A DNA stretch of 64,000 nt from Vanessa cardui (Eukaryota > Arthropoda > Insecta > Lepidoptera > Nymphalidae): the NCBI RefSeq assembly GCF_905220365.1, contig NC_061126.1, positions 11,222,001-11,286,000 of the forward strand, read 5' to 3'. The stretch's first letter is position 1, and each line of letters opens with the position of its first letter. Shown piece by piece: positions 1-10,687 of this stretch. Under the pieces are notes generated by a model. The model saw only the letters and a list, made by a program, of their open reading frames with translations, made no database searches and was not told the DNA's origin. Both the position numbers and the translations under genes were made by a program.

Positions 1-140
1 AGCTCACGCCGGAGGGCAAGTCGCCGTCTAAATAATTTTCTCAAATGACGTTTGCCGGCGAAAATGACGGAAGCTTCGGTAATTGCCCCGTCTCTCGCAA
101 TATAAATTGGCGGAATGTGTAACCGGCGGGGCTGTTTGGT
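1..140. other. GC-rich CpG-containing patch at left edge
   Basis: This patch is clearly richer in G+C and CpG than the AT-rich DNA after it, with runs such as ttgccggcgaaaatgacgg and accggcggggctg. It has no open frame of note and matches no repeat family seen elsewhere in the window. Such patches in insect intergenic DNA can be promoters, enhancers or exon edges; which one applies cannot be told because the window begins here. Confidence 0.3.
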
Positions 141-1784
141 TCTTAAAGAATTATAAAAAAAAGTAGACTAAAAGCTTTTTCATTTGTTTTCAAAAACAAT
201 GATTAGTGTTGATAGCGTGTATGGTAAATGTTTTATCTGTTTTTTTAGAAATTAATTTGATTTTAGATAAAAATATCATTTAATTGTCTATAGAACGTGG
301 AGTGTGACAGCCAATAAAAACCAAACCCCGGTAATTTGTAAATAGATTTGTTTCATTGGGCAACCCCATTGATTTAAATTTCGAATACGTACATCTTTAT
401 TAAAAAAAAAATAGTCAAAAACTCATATTATATTCGACAATCACTAGGGTATCATGTTGCTATAGACAATTATTAGTCTATCAGAAGTCTTATAAATGAG
501 GTTTGGCGATGAAACGCCTCGCCCCTGCCGCGATAATTACCGAGGCACGACAAGCCGCAGCAATGGAATTTATTACTTACGTACCTACACTACAGCGACA
601 ATCGAATTAGGAACCCTAAGATTTCAAATTGAAATCGTAAAGTTGAAATTATTATTAGACGAGCGACCTTTGAGTCCAGATGATTCAAACATATAACTAG
701 TAGTCACCCTCGGTTACGCTTGCGTTTTACGGCGGTGGTTGTTATTTCTTGGAGTTCATATTTGCTTAATAGTAAATTTCATGAAATTCGGTTAAGCGGT
801 TTAGTCGTGTTAGAGCGACAGACAGATAATACTTTCACAATTGTATAGATAATAATTGCACGTGGCTTCGCTTGCGTTTTCTGTTAGTGAAAACAGCATT
901 AAACCCAATTGAGTGAATCCTAGAAGTTAGGTAGGGGATACAAACAGAGCCTGACACCGCTTTGCTTTATAGGAACTATTAATAGGTGCTATTAATAGAT
1001 AAAGGTTAAAGGCTTGTACGTTAGGTATATTATTAGTACTAAGCAATTGTTTTGAAAGCCATGTTTATTATGTGCAATGTGCATACGCTCTAAAATGCAT
1101 GTGACATTGTTGTTCTTCATCAGCGTAAAGTACAGCGTAGTACTTGAGGGCAAGTATATTATTTCGTTAATTATAAATGGCATAGAGCGATCCTAGAATT
1201 CAAACTTTTCCATGTAATATTTAGAAAAAAACATTTAAAAGTTCTTGTGTCTGTATTACAATTTTCCGCTTTGTTTCGAGAGTCGTTTGCCGGGGACGTA
1301 TTGTCCAGGTATGGAATAAACAAACGAGTTGTTGTCATTAAAAGTAATGACAACGATTATTTGACGTGTTCGTGAAAATGTAATTTGTTGGGTCATGAAT
1401 ATACAATTTATATTATGTTAATAAACACACGCAATATATAATTAAATTTAATAATACGTTTAGATATGAGAGGCGACTTCAATTGTGTATCTGCAAATTA
1501 TGTTAAAAATCTTTTTAATTCGGATTCTTTATTTTTACTAGCTGCTTGTATCGATTTCGTTTAGGTAAAATAATGTTTCTTTATTACTTTATTAATGGCT
1601 TTATGAACATTGGACAACCAAAAATTTGTGTGTATGTTTTATAAACATGCAACACTCAGTCACTCGATAGCCTATGAGACTTTAAATATAATACCGTCTT
1701 ACATTTTTTATTTTCAGTTTTGATGAAGTTTAATATCTAAGTCTACTTCTACTCATTTTACTCCTTGATGTTAAGTATGAACAA
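141..1784. other. No gene recognised; AT-rich with one GC-rich patch
   Basis: No recognisable gene or repeat copy lies here. A small GC-rich patch at about 505-560 (gcctcgcccctgccgcg, then gaggcacgacaagccgcagc) sits in a 66-codon open frame at 496-696 that has no family resemblance I can name and may be chance. An actagctgcttg string near 1540 is only weakly like a Helitron 3' end and is not called. Confidence 0.5.
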
Positions 1785-2268
1785 CAACCAATATTAAAAA
1801 ATAAAAATTTTAACAAAAAGAAAAACCGACTTCAATCAAAACTCTTTTTCAAAACACTAAAAAGAAAAAAATATATTTTGTATTCAAAATATTTCTTACA
1901 TTTCCCTTAAGTAAAATGAAATGAAAAGTAATAGACTACTTAAAGTCGATTTACGATTATATAATGTAGCTACAATTATTGTTACTTTTGGAGCCGGTGT
2001 CAGCCACGGACACGCGTTTCACCAATCAAAGAAAGAAGCGATACGAGTCCGTTGATTGACACAGTATATTGTCGTATAAAAGGTAATTTGTAAAAAACAT
2101 AATATTTCTTAAAGTATTCACGCATTATTTTTGCTAGATATAATGTAGGGTTTTCTTGCCTGACACCGACTCCAAATATAATAATAATTGCAACTACATT
2201 ATATAATCAAAAACAAAAAAATACAGATGAATTGATTACTTCCTCCTATTTGAAGTCGGCTGGAAATA
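1785..2268 (+). mobile_element. Terminal-inverted-repeat element TIR-1, copy 1
   Basis: The segment is bounded by short inverted termini: aaaaaccgacttcaa near 1824 and ttgaagtcggctgg near 2255-2268. The left part is shared in reverse orientation with 53390-53520, including aattttaacaaaaagaaaa and the later aagtaaaatgaaatgaaaa. The right part (ttgattacttcctcctatttgaagtcgg) is shared with 54555-54596. The aaccgacttcaa terminus is common in lepidopteran genomes. No transposase coding is visible, so the copy is non-autonomous, and the superfamily is not assigned. A second inverted-repeat element lies inside it. Confidence 0.6.
1932..2206 (+). mobile_element. MITE TIR-2, copy 1 (inside TIR-1)
   Basis: The left terminus gactacttaaagtcgattt and following bases are repeated in inverted form at the right, where actacattatataatc ends abruptly before aaaaacaaaa, so the right terminal repeat is cut short. 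The interior (ggagccggtgtcagcca, then gaagcgatacgag, ending in ctgacaccgactcca) is shared with 53077-53358 in the same orientation. Both copies sit beside TIR-1 sequence, so TIR-2 either inserted in TIR-1 before it spread or is an inherent part of it. Confidence 0.6.
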
Positions 2269-2304
2269 TACGGCACGTTTATCTGGACATTACTATTTTT
2301 GATT

Positions 2305-2690
2305 ATTCATAATTCGAGTGGATCCCATGGCATCCCTCCAAACGGGCTACAGACATGTGCTCTCGAGTTGACCCTCTTTATCGCCAATGCTTCGCAATAG
2401 GTGTCATCCCAAATTTTGAACTCCTGGAAGAATATTTTGGTGCCATCGATCCCTAAAAGAAGCCAACCGCTGAAATCCATCCAATTATAGGCCTACATCC
2501 TTGTTCTTAAAGATAATGGAGTCATTATAAACTGCCTGCTATTGTGATACCTAGAGGAGTCCCGTCTTCTAGTTTACCTTACTCAGAAATGGGTGGAAGC
2601 TTTTGAGATCAAAGGGGAGCCGTTAGCAACCAGCTTGGAGCTAGCGAATACCTTCAATAGTGAAGGCAGTAAATCAAGTGTCAATTTAGC
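2305..2690 (+). pseudogene. Decayed non-LTR reverse transcriptase fragment
   Basis: Broken reading frames on the plus strand resemble the N-terminal part of a LINE reverse transcriptase. In order they show a DMCSRVDPLYRQCF-like stretch, an IPKRSQP stretch where such enzymes have a pro-ile-pro-lys-lys motif, a YLEESRLL stretch, and WVEAFEIKGEPLATSLELAN, where the family has a Leu-Asp-x-x-x-Ala-Phe-Asp catalytic motif. Here the catalytic Asp positions are Glu and Asn. Frameshifts and at least one internal deletion separate the pieces, so no protein is made. It fits jockey- or CR1-like elements; the exact clade is not assigned. It lies just beyond TIR-1 copy 1. Confidence 0.6.
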
Positions 2691-3967
2691 AGTGAGTAAT
2701 TAATGGTCTTATAGATTCCATGTGTCACTTTATACATATTAAAATAACTGAACGTGATGAGTGTAATTACACTTTTAATTAATGATTACCAATTTAAGCA
2801 AATTATACAAGCCTTTTAAGTCATTTTAAGAGTTCATGTTTGATCAAGTTATATCAATATTCGGAAATAAAAATGCTTCCAGTAAGGAATTACTCTGTTT
2901 GGATTTCCACTGCTTGTCAATAGTAGTTATTGCGAAAACATCGATCCTTCATTCGAGGGCTCCGTGCTGATGAAAATTTCCCATTCATCTGAATGCATAG
3001 TTTTATTCGACAAAACTTTATATGCAATACAGAAAAAACACACTGTCTAAACGTTTTATAACTTCTTTTTAGATAAATTGCATACTTCTCTTATATAACT
3101 TTTAAATATAATTGTTTTAGTTCCTCTCATTAATTAATATAATGTTGCTTTGAAAATTGTTTGGGAAACTTCAATGTAATTTAATTCTGAAAATATTTGT
3201 AGCAGTACTTAGTTACATATTTAGCTACTAAAAATTAAATTTGTAATCGATTATTGGAAAATCGATTACGCTTGAATTGGTTTATTCATCTAGTAAACTT
3301 GCCTCTCGTTAAATCGTTTCAATTTTCTGAACAATAACTATTCGCAAACATTTTGCGACAGTCAAAGTCCATTGAATGTGAGGTTATAATCCCAAAACGG
3401 ATAATCGAATGAAACTCACGCATTGGACAATCTAACCCTAGAATTAATTTCGTAAAATTGGTTCAATCAAATTTGTCTTCAAAGTGTTTTGTTTGAAGAT
3501 CGAAATTCGCGTGTATGATAAATGCGTCGAGTTACTTGGTAGTGCGTTGTACGAATAGATGCGATATGCTAATTCAATGTTTGGTAAATGTAGTACTCGA
3601 TTCGGTCATCGCATGGAGCAAACATTGTCCGACACGTTCCGTATGTTTGTTTATCATTCTGAATGCAGCTTAACATATGCGTTATTCCCATTCCGACGTT
3701 AATATATCGAAATGGAATATTTTTCGGCTTGTAAATTTTTTGTTCCTTTTTTACATAGATATATAATGAGATTTAGATGCTTAAAGCGAATAGCAGTTTT
3801 TAATATTGTTTTAAAGACAATAAATTTAAATTACCAGCATTTCTGAGATTTTTTCTTTCTAATTTTAAACTAATTTGTATATTTACTGAGTAGATTAGCT
3901 ATGCACAATGTAGTCGTAAGTTTGTATATCGAATAGGGAAATTTTTCGGGCATATTTCACAACATTA
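2691..3967. other. No gene recognised; unique-looking DNA
   Basis: No recognised repeat or coding sequence. The part from about 3325 to 3700 is less AT-rich and more complex than its surroundings, with many CpGs and no match to repeat families in the window, so it is the part most likely to be conserved or regulatory. The rest is simple AT-rich DNA. Confidence 0.4.
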
Positions 3968-4078
3968 TTATTTATGTAATCAATAGTAGGAAGGTCATTG
4001 CCATCCACAGACATCGGCGCTGTAAGAATTTTCAACAATTTGCGAAATAGAAAATGCGCCATTGACCTCATGTAACTG
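3968..4078 (-). mobile_element. SINE-B fragment
   Basis: On the plus strand ccacagacatcggcgctgtaagaa and later aaaatgcgccattgacctcatg match the 3' half of SINE-B in reverse (in other copies: cccatagacaatggcgctg, then aatgcgccaccaacc). Both ends are missing and the copy is diverged, so it is an old fragment. Confidence 0.5.
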
Positions 4079-4104
4079 TAAGCCTTGTATTTATAAATAT
4101 ACTC

Positions 4105-4370
4105 GCATACTCGAAATCAAAATCAAATTATAAAGAAATCGAAATAAAAATTTATTCGAATACACTTAACTATGAGGATTTTTGAATCGTCATTTAACTA
4201 TATTAAGTGAAGCTACCACCGGTTTAGAATATAGATTCTACGAAGAAAAGCCGACAAGAAACTCAGTAGTTACTCTTTTTCAACATTTAAAAATTCAAAG
4301 TCATGTTAGTTCGAAACAATTTTATATGTAGTATATCCTGCCTGGAAGTCAAAAAGCATTAACCCTACGC
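4105..4370 (-). mobile_element. LINE 3'-end repeat (family C), copy 1
   Basis: Read on the minus strand it runs from ttgacttccaggcaggata through an acatgact core, a ctactgagtttcttgtcgg stretch and ggtggtagcttcacttaat to an AT-rich end carrying repeats of gattt. The same order of landmarks recurs at 7925-8100, 24375-24515 and 25068-25250. A fixed 3' end with a short (ttttgatt)-like tail fits the 3' end of a 5'-truncated non-LTR element, probably CR1-like. No reverse transcriptase coding remains. Confidence 0.55.
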
Positions 4371-5115
4371 TTTTTTATCATCTGTATAATCTTGTATTCA
4401 ATAATACGCCTCCTTTATCAATGTATTTTTACAAAAGATTTGAATTTATGAAACCGTAAATCCTGAACCAGAATCAAAAATATCAATTGTAGTTTTACAC
4501 TAGAATAATATGATGAGTAGGTGGTACCTAGTAAATAAAGGGCGTAGTGCTCACCTGTGTGATGAGTACTAACCTTTATTTTCTTTAGATATGGTTTACT
4601 TCTAAGCTCATTCTCTACTCCATCAAATAGTAGAACAACTCAATTGAGATACGTGACATTACCTATTTTATTATACATATAACTAATAAAGGACAGAACG
4701 AGCTTCGAAGTTCATAATAGATCTCAGTTGTAATTAAAAAAAAAACTGAACATACGTCGTGTAAAATTACTATAATTAAAATAGTTACTTAGATTAAAAA
4801 AGAAGAATCAGTAAGATTGGTAGAAACGTTTTTATGAAATTGACAAAAACCTCATTAATAAGATGTCATATCGGATAGAAATTGTTTGGAGTTAATAGCT
4901 TCCTTTCTATAATCATGATAATATGATGTAGGCGTATATATGTAATATACATATAAACAAGCACACACTTGCAAAAAATATTCACCAACTATTAAATAAT
5001 TAGAAGAAGTGGGTAGGTAAATATGTGAGACCGCAACAACGAATATATTTTTATAATTTATGTTCACGTAAAACAATTATATATGTAGGTATAGGTATTT
5101 AAAGCTCTTGACGTA
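4371..5115. other. No gene or repeat recognised
   Basis: AT-rich DNA with no family match that I can see. The short open frame at 4855-5076 has low-complexity composition and is taken as chance. Confidence 0.4.
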
Positions 5116-5412
5116 CAACAAACAAACAACAACAACGGCCTGTAAAACCACTGCTTGGCTAAGGCCTCCTCTCGCTTTCGAGGAGATAGTTTGGAACATA
5201 TTCCACCAAGCTGTTCCAATGCGGTTTGTTGAAATTTAGCAGATATAGCAGAATTTCTTTGAAATAATACACGTACAGGTTTGCTCATGATGTTTTTCTT
5301 CACCGCCGAGCACGAGATGAATTATAAACACAAATTAAGCACATGAATATTCAGTGGTGCTTGCCTGGGTTTCAACCCGCAATCATTGGGCATCACTGAG
5401 CCATCTCGGCTC
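5116..5412 (-). mobile_element. SINE-A copy, near full length, (TTG)n tail
   Basis: Read on the minus strand it begins with gagccgagatggctcagtga, a tRNA-like 5' end with an A-box region. It continues through gggttgaaacccaggcaagc, the B-box region, to the body landmarks ggcggtgaag, cctgtacgtg, accgcattggaacagc and gaggaggccttagcc, and ends in a caggccgttg-type 3' end and a (TTG)n tail (plus-strand 5116-5136). A tRNA-like head with A and B boxes marks a polymerase III SINE. The plus-strand caacaacaac run is its tail. The 79-codon minus-strand frame at 5064-5303 is inside this copy and is not a gene. Confidence 0.75.
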
Positions 5413-5697
5413 TGCTATTTACGTATTCGGTATAAAAGGCGTGTTGATATTTCTATTTATTATTAAACAATACAATCTCAACTTGCTTCCCTCATAGCTA
5501 AAAATCGTTCAATAGCAACAATTACATCCCTTTTGAGTGTTCAAAAGGGCGTTACTTTGTGTCAAGTGGATTTAAGGCAATGTTTTTTAATAAGTCACTT
5601 GATAAACATGAGCGGTTAGGGGACCAATTTAAATGCAAGTAGACTATTAGTATTGACTGTTTATTTGTGCACGTAATTTTGCACCCATAATATGTTT

Positions 5698-5758
5698 ACT
5701 GGCAGGAGGGCTTTTGTGAAGCCTGTCTGGATGCCATTGCCAGTTATTATACGGACTA
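5698..5758 (+). mobile_element. SINE-B 5' fragment
   Basis: ggcaggagggcttttgtgaagcc then gtctggatgccattgccagttatta matches the SINE-B head (ggtggtagggctttgtgcaagcc, gtctgggtaggtaccaccc). Only about 60 bases remain, so the call rests on the head motif alone. Confidence 0.45.
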
Positions 5759-6574
5759 ATATCAATCCATAATAATATTTCTGTCTTATGTTTTAGTAAT
5801 TCAGGTCTTCTAGTGGCGTTAATTATACATACAATATGTTATTAAATTTTACCTGTCTCAGTGTGTGTTAGTTACATTTGAATAATTTTACCTTGTCCCA
5901 AAGATCTGGAATTTAACACGTTCTGATGTCTACTACATCCAAGACTGAGTCCAAATGAATTCCTCAATTATTAACAATATAAACGAATAATTCTATAAAT
6001 ATTATGTAATGATAGTCCGTACTACACACTTTTTACATAACATGACTGCTGTGTTGACTCTTGGTGAGCGAACTCTCGCGAAACTTAACGGTTAACAACA
6101 CAGCCCGTTGTAAATATTGCCTGATATGATTTCTGCTTTCAGGGTGGGCTCATAACGAGAAAACTCCTCAACAATGATCAGCACAGAAGCGATATTCCGA
6201 TTATGCCTTCCATTTTGAAAACCCATTATAAGCGCTATCATGATATCAAATAAACTGCTCACCAAATGAATGAAATTTAGTTTACTGTACGTAAGCAGGG
6301 AAGTAATGTTGACAATACGGTTGTCTATTTAGACTAAGGTGCTGGCCAAGCATATATTGCTTTAAGTACGGTCAAGCAACCAGAAGCTATCCGTATTGAA
6401 AAACCTATTTATAGTACATTATAAGGTAAGCGACTGTACAGCAATGTTGTAGTAATTGAAATTAACAGACCCAGAAATATGTCCTAATAAAATACAGTCT
6501 ATAGATTTGGCCGTGAAAGAGGAACAAGCAGACAGACATTAGAACACATTGTTCTAAAAATACATAAGTAAGTT
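5759..6574. other. No gene or repeat recognised
   Basis: Nothing in this AT-rich stretch matches families seen elsewhere in the window, and no frame of note is open. Confidence 0.4.
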
Positions 6575-6684
6575 TACTCGGTGGTAGGGCTTTGTGCAAC
6601 CGTGTCCGTCTGGAAAGGTACCACCCATTCATCAGTTATTCTAACGCCAAACAACAGTACTCAGTATTGTTGTGTTCCGGTTTG
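6575..6684 (+). mobile_element. SINE-B 5' half
   Basis: The segment tcggtggtagggctttgtgc, then gtaccacccattcatcag, aacagtactcagtattg and gtgttccggtttgaag follows the SINE-B order closely, then stops. The 3' half of the element is absent. Confidence 0.7.
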
Positions 6685-6817
6685 AAGTTGAGTGAAGAGA
6701 TCCACCATTTCTATTGTTTTTAAGTTTCATGTGGATTCTCACATCTCCATGCAATTTTTCCTTCATTCAATTTCGACGTGTAACAGTATATATATAAAAC
6801 AACAATTAAAATAATTG

Positions 6818-7065
6818 TTACAACAACAACAACAACAGCCTGTCAATTTCTCACTGGTGGGCTAAGTCCACCTCTCCTTTCGAGGAGAAGCTTTTGGAAC
6901 ATATTCTACCACGCTGTTCCAATGTGGGTTGGTCGAATACACATGTGGCAGAACTTGTATGAAATTATATTGAATATTAATGTCCTTAATTTGTTTATAA
7001 TTCATCCTGACTCCGCGGTGAAGGAAAACCACGTGAGGAAACCTGCATGTGTCTAATTTCATAAC
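6818..7065 (-). mobile_element. SINE-A copy with internally inverted 5' part
   Basis: From 6818 to about 6968 the plus strand shows the SINE-A 3' half in reverse: a (caa)n tail, cagcctgt, a ccacctctcctttcgagg stretch, tgttccaatgtgggttgg and cacatgtggcagaa. From about 6980 to 7063 it shows the middle of SINE-A in the forward direction: tttataattcatcctgac, gcggtgaaggaaaacc, cgtgaggaaacctgcatgtg, tctaatttcat. The two parts meet at the same point of the SINE, the taatttcat segment. This is one element whose 5' part is flipped, as seen when target-primed reverse transcription uses two primers. The two overlapping short frames here are shadows. Confidence 0.75.
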
Positions 7066-7800
7066 AACTGTTATTAATAGCAATACATAATATATCGTAA
7101 ATAAATGAAGACTCTTGAATTATTTCTCCTGCCGAATTTGTTCGACCATTTTGGAATTCGGTACGATAAATTTTCATCAGCATGAAGCCCTTAAATGAAG
7201 TTAGGCCGCTGTTTACATAGTAACATTACGGACTGAATTCGGTTTCTTGATTATATAGAAACCTACGTATAGTATCTTCATATATATTCTTCAGTACGTG
7301 TTTATTTAATAGAACGATTCCTAAGCAGATGATTTTCATGTCTATTTGTATGTATTTTAATTAGATGATTTACAAAAAAGGTAAGGTATTAAAAAAAGAA
7401 CAAAAACTATATTTATGTATATTGATATAAACCAGGACCGAAAGTTATCTTAATTAATGAAAATACAAAGAAAACCTTTCTGAAGTCGGGGAAATGACAT
7501 ATTAAGCGTACGTCAATATATGTGTGTAAATATGTTTTTTGTTTTTGTTGTATTAATTTTTTATTTTTTTATACTTTTTATTCTTTTTATTGTGTCTCGT
7601 GTCCTATTAAACATTTCTTTCTTTCAATATTAAGCATATTACCTTACCTTGGACAGTAAGAAGCTATTACCCGCAAGTCTGAAATTAAATGGAACATTTA
7701 CATTCAACATGGAAAACAATACTTAGAATATTTTATCTTAGTTTTAGTTTGTAGCCATACACCAAGCAATTAATAATAAGTGTATCTAATGTAATATGTA
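7066..7800. other. No gene or repeat recognised
   Basis: AT-rich DNA without a recognisable family. Poly-T and TTTTTAT runs occur around 7535-7600. Confidence 0.4.
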
Positions 7801-7801
7801 T

Positions 7802-7880
7802 GTATATATAATAAGTGTATATTATTGAGGTACAAGTACTTGAAGTACTTGTACCTCAATAATATATATTATTATATACG
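7802..7880. repeat. Near-perfect hairpin with 23-bp perfect core
   Basis: Bases 7818-7840 and 7844-7866 are exact reverse complements (attattgaggtacaagtact against agtacttgtacctcaataat) around a 3-base loop, tga. Outside the core both sides stay partly complementary through AT-rich sequence for roughly another 13 bases with small mismatches. A 3-base loop is too small for a normal pre-microRNA. It may be a very short foldback element or the product of a template switch. Confidence 0.85.
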
Positions 7881-7924
7881 ATATAATTATATAACCTTTG
7901 GTTTTGAATTAATATTTATAATTG

Positions 7925-8101
7925 TAATTAACTATCATGACTGTGTTTTTAAATGGTGACAAAGAGTAACTACTGATTTTCTTGTTGGTTCTTCTTAGTA
8001 GAATCTACTTTCCGAACTGGTGGCTTCACTTAAAATATCAAATGACGATTCAAAAGTACTTGTATAAGCCTACTTGAATAAAGTATATTTTGATTTTGAA
8101 T
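7925..8101 (+). mobile_element. LINE 3'-end repeat (family C), copy 2
   Basis: Landmarks in order are atcatgactgtgtttttaaatg, gagtaactactgattttcttg, gaactggtggcttcacttaa, caaatgacgattcaaaa and a terminal gaataaagtatattttgatt. These match the minus strand of copy 1. The last bases form the LINE-like tail. The copy is 5'-truncated. Confidence 0.6.
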
Positions 8102-9404
8102 AGTAGGTAACTTCGTATGAATAACAATAAAATCAATATGTTTTACTTTTCTTATATCATTCGAACTGCTTCAAGTTTATGTTTCCCCTAAAACAATATC
8201 GGGGTAAATCGTAACTCCTAATAAATATGGAGTCATCAACAATGATTCACTCCAAGTAGATCCGTATACTGCCTACTTCTAATCATGAGAAGAAGGTTTT
8301 ATAAGTTAAAATTATAACAAGCGATTCTAAACTTTATTCAGCGGATTTAAAGATAGTTATTCTATAATTTATTTCCTATATGAGATGTTGTAGTTATCGT
8401 GTAGTGTTAACCGCAAGAGGGTATGATATACTGTTATTGGCCTTCCGCTTTTCAAGAATGAATGGTGTACTTCTCTAACCAGTGACAGATGAATAATGGG
8501 TATATAATAAAAATTAAGGTAACCTAACTTTCACATTTTTGTCTATTTATACTCATATCTAGTTCATTAAGCAAAACTCATATCAAAGGTTTAATGATCA
8601 GTTTTCGCCCCCTGACCCAGCTTCGCCGGACCATGAGCAGAGTATAGGATACTTTATCGCAGTGATGTCAGTGGTTACGAATCCCAAATAACAAGGTCCC
8701 AAGGGCTCGAAGAAAAAAAAGGTTTTGTTAGTAAACTTCGGCGTTGCATTATAAAAACAGGAATTTTTATTTAAGTATAGTCACATTTTTCAAATGTGGT
8801 CCCTAGGATTTGGGAATATTTGTTTTTATCGTACGTAAGGTATCTTTATATCAGACGCTGTCAACCGAGCGATCAGAGTTATTGTGCCCTTAATGGCTGT
8901 CATAACATCGGCTTATCCTTTATACCGGTACCCGACAATATTAATAATTGCTCGTTAGAAATAGATTCAGTCTGCTTGCACTGCACAGCTTGCTTGCAGT
9001 CTCACCAAATTGTATAAATGTTTTTATTTAATTATATTTTGTGCTTATTTCTTTTTTTACCGTCGGATGTGAAATAAGAAATGGCATAGTAGTTAGAATA
9101 CGTGAATTACGATAAAGATTGTAGGATCAAGTCTGGAACATCAGCATAGAATATACCATTTTGTCAGTTTGTATATGTATGTGTATATACACAATACAAA
9201 AACCGCATTTGAGTAACGTGATTTAATAAATACCAGAACTGATACATCCTTTATAGAAGCGGAGGTCTAAGAAAAGGACGGTTGGGATATACAGATATTG
9301 TTATTTTTGTAAGAGATAGATTTTTTTTATTAGAAAATAAAATAAGTAGGTAATTTCATATACAAAATATATAACAAATAAATTTTATAAAAGTTGTTTG
9401 TTTC
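8102..9404. other. No gene recognised
   Basis: No family match. A less AT-rich part at 8590-8720 (cccctgacccagcttcgccgg) and a 73-codon plus-strand frame at 8796-9017 with several cysteines stand out slightly, but the frame has no motif I can name and is not called a gene. Confidence 0.35.
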
Positions 9405-9545
9405 GTACAACTTGCGGACGGCAGCGTGACGTTTTGCGTACGATTGCGTTTAACGATGAGCGTGACAGCATTCCCGCATATTTACTTTTATAGTTCCGCA
9501 CCGTACTATATTGTGGGCGGCCGCTGAGCGCTGCACTTTTGGAAC
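9405..9545. promoter_or_regulatory. GC-rich CpG island-like patch
   Basis: About 140 bases are markedly GC- and CpG-rich (gcggacggcagcgtgacg, tgggcggccgctgagcgctg) between AT-rich flanks. It matches no repeat family in the window. No exon signals are clear. A promoter or enhancer is an inference from composition only. Confidence 0.3.
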
Positions 9546-10483
9546 TAAGAATAAACTTTGTTGTATATTTTTGTTACCCTGTTTTCTGTAACCAAAATTT
9601 ATTTAGACCTGGCTCTAACTGTAATTACAAACACCCGATGTTTTATATATACAACATATTCGAGTTTGTCAATTTATGTTGTTACACATATCTACGTAAA
9701 ATTATTTATTTTTAAAATGAAGGTTTCACTTATTGATTGGTAGTAGTAAATTAACTATGCAAATAGAAATAAAATACGGCGTCCCAGACATTTGCGACTT
9801 TGTACCCAAGTATATGACCCTATCAGCCCACTGAACCAATAGGTGTTCTGAATTGAAGATAAATGAGCATCAGCACATGAGTAACTAGAAGTGTAGGTTA
9901 CTACTTTGACTATCAAACATTTATAATTTAAACATATAAATTTAAATGTATTACCATTGATTAAGTTAAACTATTGTCATTTTCCAAGTTTTTAAAAATC
10001 TAACGTATTGAAATATTTTTATATCTTAAATTGTTTTCTTTAAGTTTTCGAAAAATATGTGTGCTTTGGTAACTATTTATTAAAATGATAACAAAGATAA
10101 ACTATTTTCTTCTTCCAAACAAATAACTTATAACAGTAAATAAATATTACACTGATACTAAAAGTTAATTTATATTACAAACTAAAGTAAGGGAAAGATA
10201 ATTAAGTGTATCAAGTGAGCCTCCGAAGCTCATGTGTTAGGATCAAGTCCGCGATTGAAGATAATTCGACTAGAGGATTAGTGTCGCACTAAATACTGAT
10301 TACAGTGACACATGAGACGCTGCGGCTGAAATAAAGATAAAAGATAAGATTATTCGGCTGTGGCATATTGTCAGGCGCCGTGATGAGTCGATTTCTTTGA
10401 TTTATTAATTATTTCAATGATTAACTTTGTCGTAAATGATTTATTGAACGAGAATATATTATTAATAAATTGGATGTTTTGTG
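9546..10483. other. No gene or repeat recognised
   Basis: AT-rich DNA with no recognisable gene. A region near 10205-10330 is less AT-rich but matches nothing I know. Confidence 0.4.
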
Positions 10484-10687
10484 TTTAAAATTCATCTCGA
10501 GTTCGGCGGTGAAGGAAAATATCGTGAGGAAACCTGCATGTGTCTAATTTCATAGAAATTCTGCTTCACATGTTTTACACCAACCCGCATTAGAACAGCG
10601 TGGTGCAATTTGTTCTAAACCTTCTCCTCAAAGGGAGAGGAGGTCTTAGCCCAGCAGTGGGAAATTTGCAGGCTGTTGTTGTTGTTG
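10484..10687 (+). mobile_element. SINE-A copy, 5'-truncated, (TTG)n tail
   Basis: It starts within the SINE body (ttcatctcgagttcggcgg) and continues through gaggaaacctgcatgtgtct, accaacccgcattagaacagc, ggagaggaggtcttagccc and gcagtgggaaatttgcagg, ending in ctgttgttgttgttg. The tRNA-like head is missing. The 69-codon frame at 10600-10809 starts inside this copy and is not a gene. Confidence 0.75.

Noticed and set aside
7802..7880. Pre-microRNA
   Set aside because: A 3-base loop and a perfect 23-bp stem do not fit Drosha/Dicer substrates, and no known mature sequence is present.
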